64,000 nucleotides of DNA, taken from assembly GCF_002968335.2 (NCBI RefSeq), contig NZ_CP134398.1:1860001-1924000 (forward strand). Direction: 5' to 3'. Origin of the DNA: Mycobacterium sp. ITM-2016-00316 (lineage in GTDB: Bacteria; Actinomycetota; Actinomycetes; Mycobacteriales; Mycobacteriaceae). A model generated the notes under the pieces. It saw nothing but the letters and a program-made list of their open reading frames with translations. It made no database searches and was not told the DNA's origin. The translations under genes were made by a program, and so were the position numbers. Shown here piece by piece: positions 15,269-24,247 of the stretch (the first letter of the stretch is position 1; each line of letters begins with the position of its first letter).

Positions 15269-16850
15269 TCTCCGGGTTGTCCCGCTGGAAGCCCTGCAGC
15301 CGCCACGGCGTGGAGAACAGCACCAGCATGACGCCGTCGCTGCGGGTCAGCACCTCCGCGGAGACCTGCTTGTTCATGAAGTCGGCGTCCTTGGGGTCGA
15401 CGATGCGCGCCACCTGATAGGGCAGCGACTCCAGCGCGATCGGGGAGCCGATCTCGGCAGCCATCCGGTGCTGGGCCACCTCGAACTGCATCGGCCCGAC
15501 GGCGGCGAACACCGGGGCCTGCTCACCGCGGCGGTCCGAGCGCAGCACCTGCACCACACCCTCCTGGTCCAGCTGCTCGATGCCCTTGCGGAACTGCTTG
15601 TGCTTGCTCGGATCGGTGCCGCGCGCCACCGAGAAGTATTCCGGGGAGAAGCTCGGGATCGGCGGATAGACCACGGGCACATCGCGATACAGCGTGTCGC
15701 CGGGGCGCAGCACCGCGGCGTTGGCCAGCCCGATCACATCGCCGGGCCACGCATCGTCGAGCGTGGAGCGCTGCTGGCCGAACACCGACTGCGCGTACTT
15801 GGTGACGAACGGCTTACCGGTGCCGGCGTGGGTCAGCACATCGCCGCGCTCGAACGTGCCCGAGCACACCCGCGCGTACGCGATGCGGTCACGGTGCGAG
15901 GAATCCATCCCGGCCTGCACCTTGAACACGAACGCGCTGAACGGTGACTCGACCGGCCGCGGCGTCCCGTCCACGTCGACGATGGGCCCCGGCGAGGGCG
16001 CCAGCTCGACCAGCACGTCGAGCAACTGGTTCACGCCGAAGTTCAGCGCCGCGGAGGTGAACAGCACCGGGGAGGACTCGCCGGTGCGGAAGGTGTCCGG
16101 ATCGAAGTCGGAGCCGTCCATCGACAGCAGCTCGGATTCCTCGACCGCGGTCTCCCAGTCGGTGCCGGCGGCCGCCAGCGCGTCGTCGGCCGGGATGTGT
16201 TCCTCTGGCGCCGCGGTGGCACCGCCGGCGGTGCGGGTGAACCGGATGTAGTGGCCCTTGCGGCGGTCCATCACGCCCTTGAAATCGCCGGCGATGCCGA
16301 CCGGCCAGGTCAGGGGAGTGGTGCGCAGCCCGATGCGCTCGTGGATCTCGTCCATCAGCTCCAGGGCATAACGGCCCGGGCGGTCCCACTTGTTGATCAC
16401 CGTGATGATCGGGATGCCGCGGTGCTTACACACCTGGAACAGCTTCAGGGTCTGCGGCTCAAGGCCTTTCGCGGCATCGATGAGCATCACCGCGGCGTCG
16501 ACGGCGGTGAGCACCCGGTAGGTGTCCTCGGAGAAGTCGGCGTGGCCGGGGGTGTCGAGCAGGTTGATGACGCAGTCGCGGTACGGGAACTGCAGCGCGG
16601 TCGAGGTGATCGAGATACCGCGGGCCTTCTCCATCTCCATCCAGTCCGACACCGTGGAGCGCCGCCCCGCCTTGCCGTGGATGGCGCCCGCCTCGGTGAT
16701 GACCCGCGCATGCAGGGCCAGCGCCTCGGTCAGCGTCGACTTACCGGCGTCGGGGTGGCTGATCACGGCGAAGGTGCGCCGCCGGGCGGCCTCCGCGGTG
16801 ACGCGGGCGGCGGACTTGGTGTCGGCGGTGGTCAGGGTGTTCTCGGTCAT
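15231..16850 (-). CDS. prfC: Peptide chain release factor 3 (GTPase)
   Basis: The 539-residue protein has the translational GTPase motifs SHPDAGKST (G1), DTPGHADF (G3) and NKWDRPGR (G4). These are followed by the RF3-type domains 2 and 3 (FVFKVQAGMD, FTSAALNFGVN, GPMQFEVAQHR). RF3 removes RF1/RF2 from the ribosome after peptide release. The start at 16850 follows a GGAGGCGAG ribosome site; the frame is open 93 bases upstream without one. The gene's end is nested into the end of doc. The convergent overlap is odd for a housekeeping gene and suggests the TA pair was inserted next to it. Confidence 0.95.
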   Translation of the reverse strand: MTENTLTTADTKSAARVTAEAARRRTFAVISHPDAGKSTLTEALALHARVITEAGAIHGKAGRRSTVSDWMEMEKARGISITSTALQFPYRDCVINLLDTPGHADFSEDTYRVLTAVDAAVMLIDAAKGLEPQTLKLFQVCKHRGIPIITVINKWDRPGRYALELMDEIHERIGLRTTPLTWPVGIAGDFKGVMDRRKGHYIRFTRTAGGATAAPEEHIPADDALAAAGTDWETAVEESELLSMDGSDFDPDTFRTGESSPVLFTSAALNFGVNQLLDVLVELAPSPGPIVDVDGTPRPVESPFSAFVFKVQAGMDSSHRDRIAYARVCSGTFERGDVLTHAGTGKPFVTKYAQSVFGQQRSTLDDAWPGDVIGLANAAVLRPGDTLYRDVPVVYPPIPSFSPEYFSVARGTDPSKHKQFRKGIEQLDQEGVVQVLRSDRRGEQAPVFAAVGPMQFEVAQHRMAAEIGSPIALESLPYQVARIVDPKDADFMNKQVSAEVLTRSDGVMLVLFSTPWRLQGFQRDNPEITLRSLVAAAEG

Positions 16851-16977
16851 CTCGCCTCCGATGATATTTGCCCAGGTGGCGAAACGGATAATCGCCGGAG
16901 AATGCTCACCCACCTGCAGCGACGTTGATTCCTTCAAGATCACCCCAAAGGCCTGCGGGTTTTGTCACGATGACGCG

Positions 16978-17661
16978 ATGAGGAAAAAGAGCTGGTTGAT
17001 CTTTGCGGGTCTGCTGGCCGTTCTTCTCGTCGCCGCCGTGGCGGTGGCGCCGTGGGCGTACAAGACCTATGTCGAACGACCGCCCGACGCGCCCCTGGCG
17101 CTGCCGCCCGGCGCCGGTCCCGCGAGCACCGACGTCGACGGATCCTGGACGGTGCAACCCGGATCGTCGGCCGGCTACCGCGTCCAGCAGCAGCTGCTCT
17201 GGCTGATGGTGGACGTCAACGGGCGCACCGATGCCGTCACCGGCGGCGCTGAGATCCGCCAATCCCAGCTGGTGTCGGCCAAGTTCACCGTCGACGTCGC
17301 GGCCCTCGACTCCGGGCGCCCGGGCCGCGACGAACGCTTCCGCAGCACCGACGCGCTGGACACCGCGGCGTTCCCGACGGCGACGGTGAGCATGAACATG
17401 CCCGTCGATCTGGCCGCGGTGCCCGCGGACGGCAGCCCGGCGCGGCTCGAGGTGCCCGTGCATCTGACGCTCAAGGGCGTGACGCGGGTGGTGAGCGCGC
17501 AGATCGACATCCAGCGCAACGGCGACCGCGTCGACGTCGCCGGGACCATCCCGATCAGATTCTTCGACTTCAATGTGGATCCGCCGCGGCCGCCCGCCTC
17601 GTTATTGGAGGTGCAGCCGGTCGCGACCATCGAATTCCTGGTGCACCTGGCCAAGGGCTGA
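16978..17661 (+). CDS. YceI-family membrane-anchored lipid-binding protein
   Basis: The 227-residue protein has an N-terminal signal-anchor helix (around 5-25, SWLIFAGLLAVLLVAAVAVA). Its outer domain matches YceI: a start DGSWTVQPGSSAGYRVQ, then SGRPGRDERFRSTDALDTAAFPTATV, and VPVHLTLKGVTRVVSAQI. YceI folds are lipocalin-like barrels that bind isoprenoid lipids, for example quinones. It probably acts in the cell envelope. The start is the ATG before the hydrophobic segment. It is divergent from prfC and convergent with the sulfatase, with one base between the genes. Confidence 0.88.
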   Translation: MRKKSWLIFAGLLAVLLVAAVAVAPWAYKTYVERPPDAPLALPPGAGPASTDVDGSWTVQPGSSAGYRVQQQLLWLMVDVNGRTDAVTGGAEIRQSQLVSAKFTVDVAALDSGRPGRDERFRSTDALDTAAFPTATVSMNMPVDLAAVPADGSPARLEVPVHLTLKGVTRVVSAQIDIQRNGDRVDVAGTIPIRFFDFNVDPPRPPASLLEVQPVATIEFLVHLAKG

Positions 17662-17662
17662 C

Positions 17663-19444
17663 TCAGCGGCGGAACCGGGCCAGCACGCGCCCGAGCAGCC
17701 CACCCGATTCCGGGGCCGGGGGCCGGCGGCGCACGTACGGCCACGGTGCGTTGCGCTCCGGCACCGCGGCGGCCCGTACCTGCTTGAGCTGCATGCGCAG
17801 CAGCGCCCGCAGCTCGTGCAGCGCCGGGTCCTCCCAGCGGTTCACTGCCTCGGCGGGATCGCCGGTCAGGTCATAGAGCTCCCACTGATCGTCGAGCACA
17901 TCGCTGCGGTAGCGCTGGGCGCCGCTGCCGGTGTAGGCCAGCTGCCGGACCCCTGGCTCGGTCCAGGTACCCGGATCGTCGAAGGTGCGCACCACCTTCC
18001 ACAGCCGGTCATCGGCGCGCACCACCAGACCCTCGAAGTTGCCGGCGACCTGCACCGGTACCCGGATGCGCAGCGGTGCAGGGGGATTGACGTCCCGACC
18101 GAGCTGGCGCGCCAGCCCGGACGCCCCGGTGTCGCCTTCGAGCACATTGTCGCGGGTCAACAGATACACCGCGCGGTCTTCATCGGCCGGGCCGCCGTCC
18201 ACGACGGGCATCAGGTCGTGTCCGGGGAGCGGATGCACCTCGCTGAACTCGGCGGCCAACTGCGCAGCGACCGCGGGCACGTCGACGCCTGCCGCACCGA
18301 GCAGCGTCGGCACCAGATCCACATGCGAGGTGGGCGCGGTGACCGTGCGTGCCGTCGTCGCCCCCGCGCCGATTCGGGCGATCACGAACGGCACCCGGGT
18401 CGCCTCGTCGTAGAGGTTGAACCACTTCTGGTGCAGCCCGCCGTGCGCACCCAGCAGTTCCCCGTGATCGGAGGTGCGCACCAGCACCGCGTCGGTGGAG
18501 CCCGCGGTGACGGCGCGGCGCACCCGGTCCAGCGGGCCGTCGACCTCGGCGTGCAACCGGTAGTACAGGTCGCGGTACTCCTGCGCCTTACGGCGATAGG
18601 TCCGGGCGACCGACGCGGCGGGCCCGTAGCCGGAGTAGTAGGCATCGCGGAACGCCGCCTGCGCGGCCGGCTTGCTGCGCAGATCCTCGTTCGCGGTCGG
18701 CGCGGCCGGCACCTGCGGGGGATCCAGCGGCGAGGCCTTCAGCGGGCTGCGCCGCGACCACGCCGGAAACAGCACGATGTCATGGGGATTGACGAAGCTG
18801 GCGACCAGCAGGAACGGCCGCAAAGCCGCGGCATCACCGGCGCGGCGCCGGGCATACCGGTCCTCCAGCCACGCCACGATCCGGTCCGCGAACAGCGGGT
18901 CGCGCCGAAAACCACTGTTGGCCAGGGCCGCTCCGTGCGGCTCGGGCCCCACCCAGCCGGAGAACCCGTAGGGCGCCAGTGGGTCCGCGTCGAGATAGGC
19001 CTGCACGGCGGCCTGGTCGACGACCCCCTTGCGGTCATTGGTGGCCAGGATCTTGCCGGTCGCCGGGTCCTCCAGGTCGGCATGCGAGATGTGCCACTTG
19101 CCGTCGTAGTGGGTGTCGTATCCGGCTGCGCGGAACCAGTTTCCGAGTGTGGGCACCTCACCGGGGCGCAGCCAGCGCAACCGCGAATCGTCGTAGCGCT
19201 TGCCCAGGCCGTCGGTCTGGGTGACGCCGTGCAGGTCGGGGTAGTGCCCGGTGAACAGCGTCGGCCGGCTCGGTACGCAGGCCAGCGACCCGGTGTAGTG
19301 CCGGGTGAAGCTGACGCCGTGCTCGTCGAACCAGCGCCGCCCGCTCAGCGTGCGCTGCCGCCAGGCCAGCACGTCGGGCGACTCGTACGGGGGGACCGCG
19401 CGTTCCTCGTCGGTCATCAGGATGACGATGTCGGGTTGACTCAC
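17663..19444 (-). CDS. Sulfatase family enzyme
   Basis: The 593-residue protein opens with DIVILMTDEER and has the sulfatase signature CVPSRPTLFTGHYP. Its Cys56 is the residue converted to formylglycine by the FGE enzyme. Later TSDHGELLGAHGG and QKWFNLYDEATRVPF give further metal- and substrate-site residues typical of the alkaline phosphatase superfamily. There is no signal peptide, so it should be cytoplasmic. The substrate is unknown; arylsulfates or sulfated lipids are options. Its GTG start at 19444 lies opposite the small membrane protein gene, so the two share a promoter region. Confidence 0.9.
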   Translation of the reverse strand: MSQPDIVILMTDEERAVPPYESPDVLAWRQRTLSGRRWFDEHGVSFTRHYTGSLACVPSRPTLFTGHYPDLHGVTQTDGLGKRYDDSRLRWLRPGEVPTLGNWFRAAGYDTHYDGKWHISHADLEDPATGKILATNDRKGVVDQAAVQAYLDADPLAPYGFSGWVGPEPHGAALANSGFRRDPLFADRIVAWLEDRYARRRAGDAAALRPFLLVASFVNPHDIVLFPAWSRRSPLKASPLDPPQVPAAPTANEDLRSKPAAQAAFRDAYYSGYGPAASVARTYRRKAQEYRDLYYRLHAEVDGPLDRVRRAVTAGSTDAVLVRTSDHGELLGAHGGLHQKWFNLYDEATRVPFVIARIGAGATTARTVTAPTSHVDLVPTLLGAAGVDVPAVAAQLAAEFSEVHPLPGHDLMPVVDGGPADEDRAVYLLTRDNVLEGDTGASGLARQLGRDVNPPAPLRIRVPVQVAGNFEGLVVRADDRLWKVVRTFDDPGTWTEPGVRQLAYTGSGAQRYRSDVLDDQWELYDLTGDPAEAVNRWEDPALHELRALLRMQLKQVRAAAVPERNAPWPYVRRRPPAPESGGLLGRVLARFRR

Positions 19445-19548
19445 CCGTCAAATTGAACACCAGATTGTTGGGATCGGTAGCGAATGCGCCCGGCTGTACT
19501 TGCGCCATGACGACGCCAGAGCGGCGGCGCACCCCGAAAGGACAACCG

Positions 19549-19830
19549 ATGAACGTGATCCCCGCCCAGCTGCAGGACCTGACCAAGCGTGTCGAGAAGA
19601 CCCCGGCCCTGATCATCGCCCTCTTCAGCGGCCTGACCGCGCTGTGGTCGGTGTACCGGCTGCTGTGGCTGGTCTACGCGGGCTTCGCGCTGTCCACCTT
19701 CGGGTTGTCCCCGATCTCGCTGATCATCTCCTTCGTGGTGTGGACCGTGGTCGCGGTGGCCGCCGGCCTGGCCGCATTCGCCTTCTGGACCCGCTACAGC
19801 GCCGTCGAGGGCGAGCAGCCCGAGCAGTAA
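19549..19830 (+). CDS. Small two-helix membrane protein of unknown function
   Basis: The 93-residue protein starts at ATG 19549 after an AAAGGA ribosome site (an upstream in-frame ATG at 19507 lacks one). It has two hydrophobic helices: around 15-45 (PALIIALFSGLTALWSVYRLLWLVYAGFA) and 50-80 (ISLIISFVVWTVVAVAAGLAAFAFW). A short acidic tail follows. I do not recognise the family. It lies divergent from the sulfatase and is followed 67 bases later by the LmeA-like gene on the same strand. Confidence 0.65.
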   Translation: MNVIPAQLQDLTKRVEKTPALIIALFSGLTALWSVYRLLWLVYAGFALSTFGLSPISLIISFVVWTVVAVAAGLAAFAFWTRYSAVEGEQPEQ

Positions 19831-19897
19831 GCGCACGTCAGCACCGGCGGCGAGGAACTTCGGGTTCCCGCCGCCGGTCGTTTGGCAGACTGTGCAG

Positions 19898-20869
19898 ATG
19901 TCGACGCAGCCGCCCGAACCGCCGCGTGACCCGGCGACCCGGCGGATACCGCGACCGCCGCGCCCCGAGCTCCCGGTCCAGCGGCCACCGCGTCCCGAGC
20001 CGCCGACGCAACGCCTCCCGCGTCCCGAGCCGCCCACCCAGAAGATCCGGGTCCCCGACCCGGTGACCCAGCAGATCCGCACGCCACCGCCGCCGCCACC
20101 GGCGCCGCCGGTGCGGCCGCCCGGGATGGCGCCCCCGCCGCCCCCGGCCGCACGCAACAAGCAGAGCATCGTGCTGATCGCCGTCATCGTGGTGGCGGTG
20201 CTGGTCGGCGGACTCGCCGCCGCAGAGCTCTACGCCCGGCACCGGGCCGGCACCGTGCTCTCCGGTATCACCGACTGCCTGGTCGAGGACACCGCCGATG
20301 TGTCGTACTCGGTGACGCCGCCGTTCCTGTGGCAGTACCTCACCGACCACTACTCCGACATCTCGGTCATCACCACCGGGGACCGGGTGCAGGAAGCCAA
20401 GGGCATGACCGCCGATGTCACGCTCAGCGATATCGACCTGCAGCCCACCGCCGACGCGAAGGGCACCATCGGGTCGGTGACGGCCACCCTGGACTGGACC
20501 GCGGACGGGATCAAGCAGACCGTCGCCGAGAACCTGCCGGTCGTCGGCGACCTCGTCACCGATGTGCGCACCGACGCGGCCGCGGGCACCCTGATCATGG
20601 ACGCCACCGGTGGCACCACCATCACCGCACGCCCGGAGGTCAACGCCGGCAATCTGGAGCTCAACGTCGTGGACGTCACCGGGCCGTTCGGCAGGGACGC
20701 CGTGCAGACCGCGCTCAGCGAGCTGACCACCACGCTGAATGACAACTACCCGCTGGGGATCAAGGCCGACAGCGTCGCGGTGACGAGCACCGGTGTGACC
20801 GGGAAGTTCTCGTCCACCGACGCGGCGATCCCGACCGGGGAGAGCGACTCCTGCTTCGAGGCGCTCTAA
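19898..20869 (+). CDS. LmeA-like DUF2993 membrane protein
   Basis: The 323-residue protein has a cytoplasmic N-terminus (1-88) made of Pro/Arg repeats (RPPRPEPPTQ, RLPRPEPPTQ, IRVPDPVTQQ). A transmembrane helix follows at about 90-115 (SIVLIAVIVVAVLVGGLAAAELY). The outer domain (120-323) has the DUF2993 features: RAGTVLSGITDCLVEDT, VTGKFSSTD and the C-terminal short tail. LmeA/DUF2993 proteins are periplasmic lipid-binding proteins acting on lipoarabinomannan and envelope maturation. The two Cys (in TDCLVED and the final CFEAL) may form a disulfide. GTG at 19892 is an alternative start. Confidence 0.8.
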   Translation: MSTQPPEPPRDPATRRIPRPPRPELPVQRPPRPEPPTQRLPRPEPPTQKIRVPDPVTQQIRTPPPPPPAPPVRPPGMAPPPPPAARNKQSIVLIAVIVVAVLVGGLAAAELYARHRAGTVLSGITDCLVEDTADVSYSVTPPFLWQYLTDHYSDISVITTGDRVQEAKGMTADVTLSDIDLQPTADAKGTIGSVTATLDWTADGIKQTVAENLPVVGDLVTDVRTDAAAGTLIMDATGGTTITARPEVNAGNLELNVVDVTGPFGRDAVQTALSELTTTLNDNYPLGIKADSVAVTSTGVTGKFSSTDAAIPTGESDSCFEAL

Positions 20870-21687
20870 GCCCGCGACCGCAGCGCATCGCGTGTGCGCA
20901 GGTAGATGTAGCGCTCGGTGTGGTCGGGCAGGGCGTCGATCACCAGCCAGCCCAGATCCCGCAACAGATCAGCGGCGTTCACCGCCAAATATGGAAAGCG
21001 TTGCGCAGCAAGATAATCGCAGTTCACTCCCACTTTCTGGGCCGGCCATCCCATGGCGATGACGGCTTCCCGGAACCCGTCGGTGACGTGAATCTGGGTG
21101 TGGGTCGGGCGCAGCCCACCGTCGGAGAGAATGAGGCGAACCCTGGTCTCTTCGGGTGTCCGGGCACCGGGGTCGATGTCGGCGATGGCCTCCTTCGCCC
21201 CGTTGATTCCACGTGAGCGCGGGTAGCGCTCGGCCAATCGCAGGATGTCGTCCTTCGAGATGCGGGCTTGCCGGGCGAGTTGGTCCATGAGTGCGACGGC
21301 GATATCGCGGTCATGGTGGCGCGCCAGGTCCAGTGCGGTGCGAGCCGGACTGGTGACCGCCAGAGGTCCCACGACGGTGATCTCATCGACCGCGATCCGC
21401 TCATTGCGGACGATCAGACCCGGCGGATGCCTGCTCTTGAGCGCGATCAGTTCGACGGGTTCCGCGGTGACAGCCCACGGGTCCAGATACAGGCCGGCGG
21501 CGGTGCGCCCCGCAATGACACCGGATTGCCCACACCACACCCAGGCCGCGTGAGCCCGGTCTTCCAGGGTGAGTTCGAGACCTTTGTGGACGTATACGTT
21601 CGGCAGGACTCGGGTGTAGCGAGATCGGAGCTCGCCGCGGGACACGGCTCTGCTCGCGATGGCTTCACTGCCCAGAAATGCGTACAT
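20866..21687 (-). CDS. AbiEi-like/DUF559-type protein with degenerate nuclease domain
   Basis: The 273-residue protein begins with the helical segment of AbiEi-like proteins (AIASRAVSRGELRSRYTRVLPNVYV), then the VIAGRTAAGLYLDPW and SPARTALDLARHHDRDIAVALMDQLAR blocks seen in the large mycobacterial family. In most members the C-terminal Vsr-like domain reads like DLGWPDxKVAVEYEGDHHR. Here it reads VIAMGWPAQKVGVNCDYLAAQRFPYL, so the EGDxHR residues are missing and the nuclease should be inactive. Its end overlaps the LmeA-like gene end by 4 bases. Family role: proposed antitoxin or nuclease; this copy is likely non-catalytic. Confidence 0.65.
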   Translation of the reverse strand: MYAFLGSEAIASRAVSRGELRSRYTRVLPNVYVHKGLELTLEDRAHAAWVWCGQSGVIAGRTAAGLYLDPWAVTAEPVELIALKSRHPPGLIVRNERIAVDEITVVGPLAVTSPARTALDLARHHDRDIAVALMDQLARQARISKDDILRLAERYPRSRGINGAKEAIADIDPGARTPEETRVRLILSDGGLRPTHTQIHVTDGFREAVIAMGWPAQKVGVNCDYLAAQRFPYLAVNAADLLRDLGWLVIDALPDHTERYIYLRTRDALRSRA

Positions 21688-21883
21688 GGCGACATGCTCG
21701 CCAGCGGTACCGACACGTGTGGGTCCCTCTGCCCCAGATCGAGGTGAGGGTTGTGGATAACAGGGTGCCTGGGTGATTTACGACCGTGGGCTCGATGTGG
21801 GCCAGAGGGTGTTGACCACAGTATGGGAGGAGGCCGGCGCCGCAGCAGTGAACACTTTTCCGAATCTGCCTAGTCCGGTGGGG

Positions 21884-21904
21884 CCGTCGTGTTACACACG
21901 ACGG
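21884..21904. promoter_or_regulatory. Perfect 9-base inverted repeat before the amidohydrolase gene
   Basis: CCGTCGTGT and ACACGACGG are exact complements separated by TAC, and they lie 29 bases upstream of the GTG start at 21933. They sit between the start and the probable promoter region. The size and central spacing suit a homodimeric repressor such as GntR or TetR type. No such regulator gene is adjacent, so the partner is unknown. A transcript hairpin is possible but has no U-run. Confidence 0.55.
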
Positions 21905-21932
21905 AAGGGACGCCGGCCACAGGGAGTGCATC

Positions 21933-23693
21933 GTGTTCGATCTACTGATCACCGGCGGCACCGTCGTCGACGGCACCGGGGCCGACCGGTTCACCGCCGA
22001 CGTCGCCATCAAGGACGGCAAGATCGTCGAGGTCCGCCGGCGTGGGCCGAGCGACCCCGTGCTGCAGGCCGACGCCGCCGAGACCATCGATGCGACCGGC
22101 AAGATCGTCGCGCCCGGTTTCGTCGACATCCACACCCACTACGACGGCCAGGTCAGCTGGGACGACCTGCTGGAACCGTCGAGCAACCACGGCGTCACCA
22201 CGATCGTCGCCGGCAACTGCGGAGTCGGCTTCGCGCCGGTGCGCCCAGGCCAGGAACAGTGGCTGATCGAACTGATGGAGGGCGTCGAGGACATCCCGGG
22301 CACCGCGCTCACCGAGGGCATCACCTGGGGCTGGGAGACCTACGCCGAATACCTCGATGTCATCGGCCGCCGCGAACTCGCCGTCGACATGGGCAGCCAG
22401 ATCGCGCACGGCACCGTGCGCGCCTACGCCATGGGGGAGCGCGGCGCCCGCAACGAACCGGCCACCCCCGACGATATCGCCGCGATGAGCCGGATCGTCC
22501 AGGAGGCCATCGAGGCCGGCGCACTGGGCTTCTCGTCATCGCGCACCCTGGCTCACCGCGCGATGGACGGCGAACCCGTACCCGGAACCTTCGCCGCCGA
22601 GGACGAACTGTTCGCGCTCGGCCGGGCCACCGCGGCCGGCGGCGGCGCGGTGTTCGAACTCGCCCCGCAAGGTGCCGCCGGCGAGGACATCGTCGCGCCC
22701 CGAAAGGAATTGGAGTGGATGCGCCGGCTCGGCGAGGAGATCGACTGCGCGTTGAGCTTCGCCCTCATCCAGGTCGACGCCGACCCCAACCTGTGGCGGG
22801 AACAGCTCGACCTGTCCGCGGCCGCGCACCAGGCCGGAAGCCGGCTCTACCCGCAGGTCGCGGCCCGCCCGTTCGGCATGCTGCTCGGCTTCCCGGGCCA
22901 CCACGCCTTCACCCACCGGCCCACCTACCGCAAGCTCAAGGCCGCGCTCAGCCGCGAGGAGCTGGCCGCCCGGCTCGCCGAACCCGCTGTGCGCGCGGCG
23001 ATCCTGTCCGAGGAGGACCTGCCGCTCGACCCCAACGTGCTCTTCGACGGCATGTTCGCGCTGGCGCAGTACTCGGGCGACCGGCTCTACTCGCTGGGCA
23101 ACCCGCCGGACTACGAGCCCACCGCCGAGCGCACGGTGTCCGCGATCGCCAAGGCGCGCGGCGAGGATGTGCTGACCACCATGTACGACCTGATGCTGGA
23201 GGCGGACGCCGCCACCATGCTGATGCTGCCGATGTTCAACTACGCCGAGGGCAATCACGACGCGATCCGCGAGATGCTGACCCACCCCGCCGGGGTGCTC
23301 GGCCTGTCCGACGGCGGTGCGCACTGCAGCATGATCTGCGACGCCTCCTACCCGACGTTCCTGCTCACCCATTGGGCGCGCGACCGGCACCGCGGCGATA
23401 AGCTGCCGCTGGAGTACGTGATTCGCAAACAGTCCCGCGACACCGCGCAACTGTTCGGGCTGACCGACCGCGGCGTGATCGAGATCGGAAAGAAGGCCGA
23501 TGTCAACGTGATCGACCTCGACGCGCTGACGCTGCACGCCCCGCGGATGGCCTATGACCTGCCCGCCGGCGGTCACCGCCTGGTCCAGGGCGCCTCCGGC
23601 TACACCGCCACCATCGTCAACGGTGTCATCACCCGCCGCGACGGGGTCGACACCGGGGCGCGTCCGGGCCGGCTGGTCCGCGGGAGCCGCTGA
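21933..23693 (+). CDS. N-acyl-D-amino-acid deacylase/amidohydrolase
   Basis: The 586-residue protein has the amidohydrolase metal motif HTHYD (His67, His69), preceded by [21 protein letters not shown] and SDGGAHCSM carry further metal ligands, and VVDGTGADR is near the N-terminus. These match the D-aminoacylase branch, which removes acyl groups from N-acyl-D-amino acids. Actinobacteria have many paralogues, so the substrate is not fixed. The GTG start is preceded by AGGGAG with six bases between. It overlaps the following chorismate mutase gene by one base (TGATG), so they form an operon. Confidence 0.82.
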   Translation: MFDLLITGGTVVDGTGADRFTADVAIKDGKIVEVRRRGPSDPVLQADAAETIDATGKIVAPGFVDIHTHYDGQVSWDDLLEPSSNHGVTTIVAGNCGVGFAPVRPGQEQWLIELMEGVEDIPGTALTEGITWGWETYAEYLDVIGRRELAVDMGSQIAHGTVRAYAMGERGARNEPATPDDIAAMSRIVQEAIEAGALGFSSSRTLAHRAMDGEPVPGTFAAEDELFALGRATAAGGGAVFELAPQGAAGEDIVAPRKELEWMRRLGEEIDCALSFALIQVDADPNLWREQLDLSAAAHQAGSRLYPQVAARPFGMLLGFPGHHAFTHRPTYRKLKAALSREELAARLAEPAVRAAILSEEDLPLDPNVLFDGMFALAQYSGDRLYSLGNPPDYEPTAERTVSAIAKARGEDVLTTMYDLMLEADAATMLMLPMFNYAEGNHDAIREMLTHPAGVLGLSDGGAHCSMICDASYPTFLLTHWARDRHRGDKLPLEYVIRKQSRDTAQLFGLTDRGVIEIGKKADVNVIDLDALTLHAPRMAYDLPAGGHRLVQGASGYTATIVNGVITRRDGVDTGARPGRLVRGSR

Positions 23694-24241
23694 TGCGCGG
23701 ACTCGCGGTCACGTTGGCGGCCTTGGCGGTTGCCGCCGCGCCGGTGGCGGGCGCCGATGTGCTCAGCCCGCTGCACCCGCTGGTCGACGCCGCCGCGCAG
23801 CGACTGCTGACCGCCGAACCGGTGGCGGCCAGCAAGTATCTGATGGGCGGGCCGATCGAGGATCCGCAGCGCGAAGCGCAGGTCCTCGACACCGTGGCCA
23901 CCGCGGCCCAGGCCCAGGGCGCCGACCCGGCCTATGTCCGCGACGTGTTCCGCGACCAGATCGACGCGACGGTGTCGTTGCAGTACAGCCTGTTCGGCGA
24001 CTGGAAGGTCGACCCGGCCGCCGCGCCGGCAAGCGCCCCGGACCTGGCGTCGACGCGGGCAACCATCGACGGCCTCAACCAGACCATGGTCGCCGAGATC
24101 GCCCAGCGGTGGCCGGACCTCCAGGCCCCGACCTGTCGCGCCGAGCTGGGCGCCACCATCGACGAGGTGGCCGTGAACCGGGGGCTGGACCCGCTCTACC
24201 GGCGCGCGCTGGAATACGCCACCCACGACTACTGCCGCTGA
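23693..24241 (+). CDS. Secreted chorismate mutase (AroQ-gamma)
   Basis: The 182-residue protein has a signal peptide (about 1-21, LAVTLAALAVAAAPVAGA) and an all-helical body. The segments LVDAAAQRLLTAEPVAASKYL, DTVATAAQAQGADPAYVRDVFRDQIDA and LNQTMVAEIAQRW match secreted chorismate mutases such as Rv1885c. Two C-terminal Cys, in PTCRAEL and in HDYCR, fit the conserved disulfide of that group. The enzyme converts chorismate to prephenate outside the cytoplasm, where its role is unclear. Translation is coupled to the amidohydrolase by a TGATG overlap. Confidence 0.88.
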   Translation: MRGLAVTLAALAVAAAPVAGADVLSPLHPLVDAAAQRLLTAEPVAASKYLMGGPIEDPQREAQVLDTVATAAQAQGADPAYVRDVFRDQIDATVSLQYSLFGDWKVDPAAAPASAPDLASTRATIDGLNQTMVAEIAQRWPDLQAPTCRAELGATIDEVAVNRGLDPLYRRALEYATHDYCR

Positions 24242-24247
24242 GCCGAG

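Noticed and set aside
19453..19548. A longer N-terminus for the small membrane protein gene at 19549
   Set aside because: The upstream part lies in the divergent promoter region, has no ribosome site, and reads as Pro/Arg-rich without conservation signs.
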